8,258 nucleotides of DNA from positions 1 through 8,258 of the forward strand of contig RDXT01000597.1 of the NCBI GenBank assembly GCA_004292985.1. Direction: 5' to 3'. The notes under the pieces are model-generated. The model was given only the letters and a program-made list of their open reading frames with translations. It searched no databases and was not told the DNA's origin. How positions within the stretch are numbered: the first letter of the stretch is position 1; each line of letters begins with the position of its first letter. The position numbers and the translations under genes were made by a program. Positions 1-7,449 of the stretch are shown here, one piece after another. This DNA comes from Bacteroidota bacterium. Lineage in GTDB: Bacteria > Bacteroidota > Bacteroidia > J057.

Positions 1-2412
1 TCGCTCCGCTCCGCAGAGACAAATCTGCCCGGAATAGAAAACGCACCCGCGCTTCCTCCTGCGCCACCTTCCGCAGCCCCGCGCCGCGACCTGCGGGAGA
101 CAGCCTTCTTTTTCCCGCAACTGGAAACCAATGCCCAGGGCGAGATCCTGCTGAATTTCACCATCCCCGAAGGACTGAGCCGCTGGCGTTTTCTGGGCCT
201 GGCCCACACGCAGGACCTCAAAACAGGTTACCTCAGCGGCATCACCGAGACCCGCAAAGACCTGATGGTAGTACCCAATCTGCCCCGCTTTTTCCGGGAG
301 CAGGACCGTATGATGCTCAGTACCAAGGTGGTAAACATCTCCGACCAGACCCTCACAGGTACAGCCCGCCTCGAACTCGGCGATGCCGTAACGGGTAACT
401 CTGCGGATGTGGCCTTTGGAAATACCACAGCTTCACAGACCTTTACCCTCGCGCCGGGCACAAGCACAGCCATCAGCTGGGAGATTGTGGTGCCGAGAGG
501 TATGCAGGCCGTTACCGTACTGATGTCGGCCAGCGCAGGCACCTATACCGATGCCGAAGAAAGCACCCTGCCCGTACTCTCCGACCGCCTTCTGGTGACG
601 GAGAGTCTGCCGCTTTCGCTCAGAGGCAAGAAAAAATCACAGACGTTTAATTTTGAAAAGCTCCTCGCTTCGGGCGCTTCCAGTACACTTACCCACGAGC
701 GTCTGACCCTCGAAATCAGCAGCAACCCTGCCTGGTATGCCGTGCAGGCGCTGCCCTATCTGATGGAGTTTCCGCACGAGTGTACCGAGCAGATCTTCAG
801 CCGCCTCTATGCCAATGCCCTTGCGGGCAGCATTGCGAATTCCGATCCGCAGATTCAGCAGGTATTTACGGCGTGGAGCCAGTTGCCTGACAGCAGCGCA
901 TTTCAGTCGCAACTGGAGAAAAACCCGCAGCTGCGCAATGCCCTTTTGCAGGAAACCCCCTGGGTAGCGCAGGCCAAAGACCAGAGCGAGCGCAAAAAAC
1001 GCCTGGGTCTGCTGTTCGATCTGGGCCGTATGTCAAGTGAATATGCACATGCAAGTGAGCAGCTGCTCCAGCGACAGTCGGCCAATGGCTCCTTCTCCTG
1101 GTTCCCCGGCATGCGCGACAGCTATTACATCACCCGCTACCTGGCTCTGGGTTTTGGCGAACTGACCAAACTGGGCGTGAGTCCTGTGGTCGCCGATACG
1201 AAGATACAGGAGGCCATGCAAAAAGCGGTGCGCTGGGTGGATGGCGAGTTTCAGAAGCAGTATGAAGAGCTGAAACGGATCAAGGGCATCAAACTCGAAG
1301 AAAACCACCTGGGCTACGACCAGATCCAGTATCTGTACATGCGCTCTTTTTATCCCAAACTGGAGATCAGCAAGGCAAATGGGGAGGCGCGCGATTATTA
1401 TATGGGTCAGGCCCGGAAATACTGGAACAAGCAGTCCTTTTATATGCAGGGAATGCTGGCGATTGTGTTTCTGCGCTCAGGAGATGCTGCGCTGGCCCGC
1501 GAGATTCTGGCAGGGCTTAAAGAAAGTGCGGTGCTTAATGACGAACTGGGGATGTACTGGAAAAACACGGGCGGCTGGTACTGGTATCAGGCCCCGATCG
1601 AGTCGCAATCCCTTCTGATTCAGGCATTTGCAGAGGCAGGCGGATATGAGGAGGATGTGGAGGAAATGCAGGTATGGCTGCTTCAGAACAAACGCACCAA
1701 CGACTGGGGTAGCACCCGCGCGACCGTGGCGGCCTGCAACGCCCTGCTCAAAGGAGGAGAAAGCTGGCTTTCACCCTCCGCGCCGCTGGAAGTAACGCTG
1801 GGCAGCTATATACCTGTGCCTGACAAGGCCGCCGAAGCCGGGACAGGCTATTTTACCAGCACCCTCGACGGTCCGCAGGTAAAGCCTGAAATGGGTAAAA
1901 TCACCGTAAAGCGCAGCACCAAAAACCTCGCATGGGGCGCTGTGTACTGGCAGTATTTCGAGCAGATGGACAAAATCACCTATGCCGAAACGCCTCTTTC
2001 CCTGCGCAAAGAAGTCTATCTTGAAACCATCACGTCCGCAGGTCCGGTGCTGAAACTGGTCGAAGCAGGCACTGCCCTGCATCCGGGCGATAAACTGGTG
2101 GTGAAAGTGGAGATCCGCGTGGACCGCGACATGGAGTATGTGCACCTGAAAGACCTCCGGGCAGCGGGCCTTGAGCCGATCAGTGTGCTGTCAACATATA
2201 AGTATCAGGGAGGGCTGGGCTATTATGAAAGCACCCGCGATGCTGCGACCCACTTCTTTTTCGATTATCTGCCCAAAGGTACCTGGGTGCTGGAGTATCC
2301 GCTGCGGGTGAATCAGCGGGGCGACTTCTCCAATGGCATTACGACCCTTCAGTGTATGTATGCGCCGGAGTTTACGAGCCACTCAGCGGGCGGACGGATT
2401 CGGGTAGAATAG
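1..2412 (+). CDS. Alpha-2-macroglobulin family protein, C-terminal part (5' end outside window)
   Basis: The reading frame is open from base 1 to a TAG stop at 2410-2412, giving about 803 visible residues; the start codon and N-terminal MG domains are off the left edge, so an internal ATG such as 265 is not the true start. By visible residue: about 15-31 is a Pro/Ala-rich, Arg-containing linker at the place of the bait region. From about 32, RETAFFFPQL, then FTIPEGLSRW, mark the A2M domain. The thioester motif CTEQ is at 261-264 within PHECTEQIFSR, with both the Cys and the Gln present. SFSWFPGM and, near 569, WGSTRATVAACNALL are typical of the helical thioester domain. The end (FDYLPKGTWVLEY, MYAPEFTSHS) matches the C-terminal MG10 domain of bacterial A2Ms. 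Family members are large envelope proteins that trap attacking proteases: bait cleavage exposes the thioester, which bonds to the protease. Whether this one is a lipoprotein cannot be seen. Family assignment is firm; the protease-trap role is by homology. Confidence 0.93.
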   Translation, partial: SLRSAETNLPGIENAPALPPAPPSAAPRRDLRETAFFFPQLETNAQGEILLNFTIPEGLSRWRFLGLAHTQDLKTGYLSGITETRKDLMVVPNLPRFFREQDRMMLSTKVVNISDQTLTGTARLELGDAVTGNSADVAFGNTTASQTFTLAPGTSTAISWEIVVPRGMQAVTVLMSASAGTYTDAEESTLPVLSDRLLVTESLPLSLRGKKKSQTFNFEKLLASGASSTLTHERLTLEISSNPAWYAVQALPYLMEFPHECTEQIFSRLYANALAGSIANSDPQIQQVFTAWSQLPDSSAFQSQLEKNPQLRNALLQETPWVAQAKDQSERKKRLGLLFDLGRMSSEYAHASEQLLQRQSANGSFSWFPGMRDSYYITRYLALGFGELTKLGVSPVVADTKIQEAMQKAVRWVDGEFQKQYEELKRIKGIKLEENHLGYDQIQYLYMRSFYPKLEISKANGEARDYYMGQARKYWNKQSFYMQGMLAIVFLRSGDAALAREILAGLKESAVLNDELGMYWKNTGGWYWYQAPIESQSLLIQAFAEAGGYEEDVEEMQVWLLQNKRTNDWGSTRATVAACNALLKGGESWLSPSAPLEVTLGSYIPVPDKAAEAGTGYFTSTLDGPQVKPEMGKITVKRSTKNLAWGAVYWQYFEQMDKITYAETPLSLRKEVYLETITSAGPVLKLVEAGTALHPGDKLVVKVEIRVDRDMEYVHLKDLRAAGLEPISVLSTYKYQGGLGYYESTRDAATHFFFDYLPKGTWVLEYPLRVNQRGDFSNGITTLQCMYAPEFTSHSAGGRIRVE
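781..792 (+). other. Thioester motif CTEQ of the A2M protein
   Basis: The codons TGT ACC GAG CAG encode Cys-Thr-Glu-Gln. In thioester-containing A2Ms and complement proteins the Cys and the Gln of a CxEQ motif form the reactive internal thioester. Both residues are present here, which argues for a thioester-competent protein rather than one of the bacterial A2Ms that have lost the bond. Confidence 0.85.
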
Positions 2413-2435
2413 ATTAAGTCAATATACCCTTACAT

Positions 2436-2472
2436 GCAGCCATTTGCCTCCGGGTGAATGGCTGCTTTGTTT
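2436..2472 (+). terminator. Intrinsic terminator after the A2M gene
   Basis: A perfect 9-bp stem (GCAGCCATT at 2436-2444 with AATGGCTGC at 2457-2465) encloses a 12-base loop and is followed by TTTGTTT. It begins 23 bases after the A2M stop codon. The T-tract is interrupted by a G, so termination may be incomplete, but the stem is unambiguous. It suggests that the A2M and SusC/D genes are separate transcription units. Confidence 0.75.
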
Positions 2473-2571
2473 ACAAATATGAATCCGGGTAACATTCACT
2501 TAACCTTCCCTTAAAATACCTCTATGTAGCGTTTAGATACTGTATTCCTTTCATATATACTTAATAAAGGC

Positions 2572-2605
2572 TTGGCTTTTCCCTAATACGGGGCCTGTAC
2601 CTTCG
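2572..2605 (+). promoter_or_regulatory. Candidate Bacteroidota-type promoter for the SusC/SusD operon
   Basis: TACCTTCG at 2598-2605 matches the Bacteroidota -7 element TAnnTTTG at all but one fixed position. A TTG lies upstream at 2572-2574 with a 23-base gap, at the long end of the spacing reported for Flavobacterium promoters (TTG-N17-23-TAnnTTTG). Transcription would start around 2610-2613, leaving a leader of about 50 bases. The -7 element is convincing; the -33 element is less so. Confidence 0.55.
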
Positions 2606-2610
2606 CAGCA

Positions 2611-2629
2611 AGTTGAACCTTATTCAACT
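2611..2629. repeat. Perfect 7-bp inverted repeat at the predicted transcription start
   Basis: AGTTGAA (2611-2617) and TTCAACT (2623-2629) are exact reverse complements separated by five bases (CCTTA). If transcription starts where the candidate promoter predicts, the mRNA would open with this hairpin. It could instead be a dyad operator overlapping the start site. It is not followed by a T-tract, so it does not look like a terminator. Confidence 0.6.
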
Positions 2630-2648
2630 ATTAATCACCTATTAACCA
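2628..2648 (+). repeat. Imperfect tandem repeat in the SusC leader, 11-base period
   Basis: CTATTAATCA (2628-2637) and CTATTAACCA (2639-2648) agree at 9 of 10 positions and are spaced by 11 bases, about one helical turn. The first copy overlaps the end of the inverted repeat by two bases. This AT-rich stretch lies 15-35 bases before the SusC start codon. It could be a paired protein site, an unstructured A/U-rich ribosome landing region, or a chance duplication. Confidence 0.45.
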
Positions 2649-2662
2649 AGCTGCCTGAGCCT

Positions 2663-5600
2663 ATGAAAGGTTTCATGTACACACTCAGCCTCGCGGCCGC
2701 GCTCCTATTCAGCGCAGTAACCGCTTATGGCCAGACCAAAGTGAGCGGCAAAGTGACTTCTTCTGAAGACGGAGGTGCCCTTCCCGGCGCTACCGTACTG
2801 GTGAAGGGCACTACGACCGGAATCATTGCTGACGACAACGGTCAGTACTCCATTCCCGCCAAAACCGGCGACGTACTGGTGTTTAGCTTCCTGGGCTTCG
2901 CCAAACAAGAGATCACGCTTGCTACCGGCCAGACCACTCTGGATGTAGTGCTGCAATCCGAAGACGCTTCTACCGAAGAGGTGATTATCACCGCCCTGGG
3001 TATCAAGAAAGACAAGGCCCGCCTTGGCTATGCTGTACAGGAAGTGAATGGCGCAGATCTGGTGAAAGCCCGCGAACCCAACGCTATCAATGGCCTGGTG
3101 GGTAAAGTTGCAGGTCTGACCGTTGGTGCTTCTCCAGAACTTCTGGGCGCTCCCAACATCAGCCTTCGTGGCCGTAACCCCATCTTCGTAGTGGACGGTG
3201 TACCGATCAACTCTGATACCTGGAACATCAACCCTGACGATATCGAGTCTTACACGGTACTGAAAGGCCCGGCCGCTGCCGCTCTCTACGGTTTCCGTTC
3301 CAAAGACGGTGTGATCATCATCAACACCAAAAAAGGTTCCAAGAGCAACAAAGGCTTCTCTATCGAGTTCAACTCCAGCACGATGGTAGAAAATGGATTT
3401 AACTCCATTCCTTTTACACAAGACGAATACGGCCCTGGCGACCACGGTGTGTATGAGTTTTTTGACGGTCGCGGCGGTGGAAAAAACGACGGTGACTATG
3501 ACGTATGGGGACCTAAATTTGAAGGACAACTGATCCCTCAGTATGACAGCCCGCTGGATCCGCTGACAGGTGAGCGTACCGGTACCCCATGGGTAGCCCG
3601 TGGCAAAGACAACCTCCAGCGTTTCCTCCGTCCCGGCCTCCTGCTCAACAACAACCTGGCGATCTCTTCCAGCACAGACAAATACGACCTCCGTTTCTCT
3701 ACCTCCTACAACCACACGAACGGTCTCGTACCCAACACGCACCTGAGCATTGCCAACTTCAACATCGCCGCTGGTTTCAACTTTACGCCAAACCTGCGCT
3801 TAGATGCCAACATCAACTACAACCGCCAGTTCACCGAGAACTTCCCTGACGTAAACTATGGTCCTAACTCCATGATTTACAACATTACCATCTGGGGTGG
3901 CGCTGACTGGGATGTGGATGTGCTGAAAGACTACTGGCAGCCCGGTAAAGAAGGTATCCAGCAGATCTATGCTGAATATCAGCGGTATAACAACCCATGG
4001 TTCCTGGCGAAAGAATGGCTTCGTGGTCACTACAAGACCGACATCTATGGCTACACCTCTCTGAGCTGGAAAATCAGCAAAGACCTGAGCCTGATGGCCC
4101 GCACAGCCGTGACAACCTACGACCTTTTCCGTAACGAGAAGTTTCCTTTCTCTGCCACTGTGTACGGTCGTGAGCAGGCCCGTGGTGACTACCGCGAAGA
4201 CAAGCGTACCCTGTTTGAAAACAACACCGACGCTATCCTGACCTATGACAAAAACTTCGGCAGCAACGGAACTGCGGTTCGCGTAATGGCAGGTGGCAAC
4301 CTCCGTACCTTCCAGTACAGCTCCAGCTATATCACGACCAACTATCTGAACGTTCCCGGCCTTTATACTTTTGAAAACTCTGCCGGTGCGCTCATCGCTT
4401 CTAACTATGCTTCGCAGATGCAGGTACGCTCAGGTTTCTACTCTGCTGACGTATCTGTGCTGAAGTACCTGAACCTTTCGACTACGGGCCGCTGGGACCA
4501 GCTCTCTACACTTCCTGTTGATAACAACGTGTTTTTCTATCCTTCTGCAGGTGTGAGCACCGTAATCAGCGACTATGTAGATCTGGGCAACGCTGTTAAC
4601 TTCCTGAAACTGCGCGGTTCTTTCGCTACGGTAAAAGAAGCCCTTACCAGCCGCTATATCGGAGCTACCCCCGGTGCTTCTTATCCACTCGAATACGGTT
4701 CTTACTATTCTTCTACCTACGACGGTCCAAGCTACGGCAACTCCTCTGTGTATAGCACACCCCTGGTGTATGACAACCAGCCCGGCGCTTACTATACCAA
4801 TACCATCGTAAACGCTGATCTTCAGCCAGCTTCACGTCGTACGACCGAACTGGGTTTTGAGCTGCGCATGCTGGAAAACCGCCTCGGTTTTGACGTAACC
4901 TATTTCAACAACCTCGACGGTCCGCAAATCTTCTCTAACCCGATCTCTGAGACCTCCGGTTATACCAGCCAGCTGATCAACGCCGTAAAGACCCGTTCTT
5001 CTGGTGTTGAAGTGAGCATCATGGGTAAACCTTTCAAGAGCGCCAAAGGCTTTAACTGGGAAGTAGTAGCCAACGGTTCTACCTTCCGTGAAGTATTTGC
5101 TGAATTCCCAGAAGGAACTGAGCTGCTGTACAACCGCTTCCGCGTAGGTGACCGCACCGATAAGTATTTTGACTCTGGTGTAGCTCAGAATGCTGAAGGC
5201 CAGGAAATCATCGACGCATCTGGTCGTGTAATCCGCAGCGGTACCGCCGAGTTCCTCGGATACTCAAACCCGGATCTCGTATGGAGCTTAATCAACAAAT
5301 TCAGCGTAAAAGGCTTCAGCCTGCTGGTGCAGTTTGACGGACGTGTAGGCGGTGTGATCACCAACTATATCCAGCGTCAGACCTTCCGTGGCGGACGTCA
5401 TGGTGAAACCGTGCTGAACAACATCAAGGATGCCAATGGCCAGGGAATGGGCGATGCCCGCTACCAGGACTATCAGGGTGTGAAGTCATGGGTAGGCGAA
5501 GGAGTAGTGATCACCAACGGTGTTGCTCCTCAGTTTGATGCTATCACCGGCGAAATCACCAACCTCGGCGAAATGACTTTCGCTCCCAACACCACCGCTA

Positions 5601-5887
5601 CCTTCCTGCAGGACTGGATTTCCCGTCGCTACTCTCAGTCTGAGGCTAACCTGATGAGCAAGACCTACATGAAACTGCGTGAAGTTACCCTGACCTATAC
5701 CGTGCCACAGAGCGTGCTCGGACAAGGCTTTATCCGCGGTGCTTCCGTTTCTTTCGTAGGCCGTAACCTGCTCTACTTCGCTGAGAAGAAAGACATTGAC
5801 CTCGACCAGTACATTGGCAGCAACTACTCCAGCCTCCAGACTCCTACCGCCAAGCGTTACGGAATCAACCTGAACCTGACTTTCTGA
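2663..5887 (+). CDS. SusC/RagA family TonB-linked outer membrane transporter
   Basis: This 1074-residue protein is a normal length for a SusC homologue. Residues 1-23 form a signal peptide (MKGF, a hydrophobic core, then AYG before Gln24). ATG 2663 is preferred over the ATG four codons later because it keeps the Lys at the start of the signal; there is no Shine-Dalgarno sequence, as is usual in this phylum. About 27-97 is the carboxypeptidase-like beta-sandwich domain (SGKVTSSEDGGALPGATVLV). EEVIITALG at 105-113 is the TonB-box region. The plug follows at about 120-226 with SLRG (167-170), FVVDGVPI (175-182) and ALYGFRSKDGVIIINTKKG (207-225). The rest is a beta-barrel ending in a C-terminal Phe (NLNLTF), the usual signal for barrel insertion. 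It should form a TonB-dependent importer with the SusD-like lipoprotein 20 bases downstream. The substrate is unknown: no degradative enzyme or regulator is adjacent. The plug loop after SLRG is unusually short. Codon use suggests high expression. Confidence 0.96.
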   Translation: MKGFMYTLSLAAALLFSAVTAYGQTKVSGKVTSSEDGGALPGATVLVKGTTTGIIADDNGQYSIPAKTGDVLVFSFLGFAKQEITLATGQTTLDVVLQSEDASTEEVIITALGIKKDKARLGYAVQEVNGADLVKAREPNAINGLVGKVAGLTVGASPELLGAPNISLRGRNPIFVVDGVPINSDTWNINPDDIESYTVLKGPAAAALYGFRSKDGVIIINTKKGSKSNKGFSIEFNSSTMVENGFNSIPFTQDEYGPGDHGVYEFFDGRGGGKNDGDYDVWGPKFEGQLIPQYDSPLDPLTGERTGTPWVARGKDNLQRFLRPGLLLNNNLAISSSTDKYDLRFSTSYNHTNGLVPNTHLSIANFNIAAGFNFTPNLRLDANINYNRQFTENFPDVNYGPNSMIYNITIWGGADWDVDVLKDYWQPGKEGIQQIYAEYQRYNNPWFLAKEWLRGHYKTDIYGYTSLSWKISKDLSLMARTAVTTYDLFRNEKFPFSATVYGREQARGDYREDKRTLFENNTDAILTYDKNFGSNGTAVRVMAGGNLRTFQYSSSYITTNYLNVPGLYTFENSAGALIASNYASQMQVRSGFYSADVSVLKYLNLSTTGRWDQLSTLPVDNNVFFYPSAGVSTVISDYVDLGNAVNFLKLRGSFATVKEALTSRYIGATPGASYPLEYGSYYSSTYDGPSYGNSSVYSTPLVYDNQPGAYYTNTIVNADLQPASRRTTELGFELRMLENRLGFDVTYFNNLDGPQIFSNPISETSGYTSQLINAVKTRSSGVEVSIMGKPFKSAKGFNWEVVANGSTFREVFAEFPEGTELLYNRFRVGDRTDKYFDSGVAQNAEGQEIIDASGRVIRSGTAEFLGYSNPDLVWSLINKFSVKGFSLLVQFDGRVGGVITNYIQRQTFRGGRHGETVLNNIKDANGQGMGDARYQDYQGVKSWVGEGVVITNGVAPQFDAITGEITNLGEMTFAPNTTATFLQDWISRRYSQSEANLMSKTYMKLREVTLTYTVPQSVLGQGFIRGASVSFVGRNLLYFAEKKDIDLDQYIGSNYSSLQTPTAKRYGINLNLTF

Positions 5888-5907
5888 TTTTATCAAACGA
5901 TTATCCG

Positions 5908-7395
5908 ATGAAAGCTTTTAAATATCTTTCCCTCATCGTCCTCGCGCTGTCGCTGAACGCGTGCACGGACTTTGCAAAACTGGAGCAGAACCCTAACAAG
6001 GCTACCTCCGTTCCTCCTTCCCTCGTGCTGCGGGGCATCCAGACCGACCTGTTTCAGGACGCCTGGAGCGATGTGCACCGCTACAACCAGTTCTGGCTGT
6101 CGAATTATAACTATTACGACAACAACGAATACAACTGGACCAGCGCTGATCTGCGTTTCACTACGCTGAAAAACATCCAGAAGATGGAAGAGGAAGCACT
6201 GGCCCGCGACGCCGCTGCTGTGAATCCGTATGCTGCACTGGGTAAATTTTACCGTGCCCTGGCGTACTATGAGATGACCAGCCTCGTAGGTGACCTGCCC
6301 CTGAGCGAAGCCCTGAAAGGCGCAGAAAACGTAGCTCCTGCCTATGACACCCAGGAGGAGATATTCGCGCAGATCCTGACCTGGCTCGAAGAAGCCAACA
6401 GCGAACTGGCTACCCTGATCACCGCTGCCGACGTATCTCTCTCCGGCGACATCTATTTCAGCAATGACCTCCGTGCATGGCAGCGTACCGTCAACACCTT
6501 CAAACTCCGTGTGTTGATCGCTCTGAGCAAGCATGATGACAATGCGACCCTGGGTATCAAAGCTAAATTTGCAGACGTAATCAACAACCCTGCAAAATAT
6601 CCGCTGATGACCAGCCGCGATGAAAACATGCAGTTCGTTTACAATACCAACGTAAACCTGTATCCTTTCAATCCATCCAACTTCGGTTTCGTTGCTACCC
6701 GTGACAACACCTCAGCTACCCTTCTCGGAATCCTGACTTCTCTCGAAGACCCACGTACCTTCGTAGTTGCTGAGCCAGCTTCTTACTATGCCGATACCCT
6801 CGGCTACGGAGCTGCTGACTTCCGCTCCTATGTAGGCGCTCCTGCTGCCGAAGGTCTGGATGACATGGCATTCAAAGTGCTCAAAGGCCGTTATTCTTTG
6901 TTTAACAAGAACTACTGGTCCAGCTTTACCGGAACACCTACCGCACAGGTCGGCTACGAAGAGATGTGCTTCAACATCGCTGAGGCTGCCAACCGTGGCT
7001 GGGTTACCGCTGACGCTGCAAGCTGGTATGGCAAAGGCATTACGGCTGCGATGAACGCCTTCGGCATCAACAGTGCTGCCGATATCGCTGCCTACATCGC
7101 CAAGCCTGCTGTCGCTTACAAAGGAGGTACGGATGGTCTGAACCAGATCCTGTCACAGAAATACGTAGCCTTCTTCAACAACTCTGGTTGGGAAGCTTAT
7201 TTCAACTGGCGTCGTACCGGTGTGCCTACGTTTGATGTAGGTTCCGGCACAGGCGCTAATGGCAAAATTCCTGTACGTTTCCAGTATCCTCTCGCTGAGC
7301 GCAGCATCAACAAAACCAACTACGACGCTGCTGTGCAGCGCCAGTTTGATGGTAACGATGACATCAACGCGAAGATGTGGCTGATCAAGGACTGA
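5908..7395 (+). CDS. SusD/RagB family nutrient-binding outer membrane lipoprotein (SusD-like_2 type)
   Basis: The 495 residues open with a lipoprotein signal peptide: MKAFKYLSL, a hydrophobic run, then the lipobox LNAC at 16-19, so Cys19 should be lipidated. The mature start (CTDFAKLEQNPNKAT) matches the CxxFxxLNxNPN-type opening of SusD-like_2 proteins. Further family marks are the TPR-like helices with YAALGKFYRALAYYEMT and GDLPLSEALKG (about 108-138), YDTQEEIFAQILTWLEEA (about 146-163), WQRTVNTFKLRVLIALS (191-207), and a C-terminal RFQYPLAERSIN. Such proteins sit on the cell surface, bind the substrate and act as the lid of the SusC barrel. The gene starts 20 bases after the SusC stop with no promoter or terminator between them, so the two are co-transcribed. 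No Shine-Dalgarno sequence precedes the ATG. The length is normal and nothing looks broken. The ligand cannot be told from sequence; peptides and glycans are both imported by such pairs. Confidence 0.95.
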   Translation: MKAFKYLSLIVLALSLNACTDFAKLEQNPNKATSVPPSLVLRGIQTDLFQDAWSDVHRYNQFWLSNYNYYDNNEYNWTSADLRFTTLKNIQKMEEEALARDAAAVNPYAALGKFYRALAYYEMTSLVGDLPLSEALKGAENVAPAYDTQEEIFAQILTWLEEANSELATLITAADVSLSGDIYFSNDLRAWQRTVNTFKLRVLIALSKHDDNATLGIKAKFADVINNPAKYPLMTSRDENMQFVYNTNVNLYPFNPSNFGFVATRDNTSATLLGILTSLEDPRTFVVAEPASYYADTLGYGAADFRSYVGAPAAEGLDDMAFKVLKGRYSLFNKNYWSSFTGTPTAQVGYEEMCFNIAEAANRGWVTADAASWYGKGITAAMNAFGINSAADIAAYIAKPAVAYKGGTDGLNQILSQKYVAFFNNSGWEAYFNWRRTGVPTFDVGSGTGANGKIPVRFQYPLAERSINKTNYDAAVQRQFDGNDDINAKMWLIKD

Positions 7396-7418
7396 TTGTA
7401 CGCAAATAGTTAGTAGTG

Positions 7419-7447
7419 CGGCAGGGCTTCGGTCCTGCCGTTTTTTT
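7419..7447 (+). terminator. Strong intrinsic terminator of the SusC/SusD operon, UUCG tetraloop
   Basis: CGGCAGGGC (7419-7427) pairs with GTCCTGCCG (7432-7440) over nine base pairs, including one G-U, around a TTCG loop closed by C-G, the exceptionally stable C(UUCG)G form. Seven Ts follow at 7441-7447. It starts 24 bases after the SusD stop. Read from the minus strand the hairpin is not followed by a T-rich run, so it should act mainly on plus-strand transcripts. Confidence 0.92.
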
Positions 7448-7449
7448 GT

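Noticed and set aside
265..267. ATG 265 as the start of the A2M gene
   Set aside because: The same frame continues upstream to base 1 with conserved A2M sequence (RETAFFFPQL), so this is an internal Met.
1771..2145. 124-codon minus-strand frame within the A2M gene
   Set aside because: The plus-strand frame carries clear A2M motifs throughout; this is a shadow frame rich in His and Phe.
2466..2497. Second promoter candidate: TTTG, a 20-base gap, then TAACATTC
   Set aside because: The spacing is right, but the -7 element has two mismatches and the TTTG belongs to the T-tract of the A2M terminator. The candidate at 2572-2605 is better.
2705..3742. 345-codon open frame on the minus strand inside the SusC gene
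   Set aside because: It lies wholly antisense to a strongly supported SusC frame, and its translation shows no recognisable domain. Long antisense frames are expected opposite genes with this strong codon bias.
5893..6534. 213-codon minus-strand frame opposite the SusD gene
   Set aside because: It is antisense to a well-supported lipoprotein gene, with a biased composition and no family resemblance.
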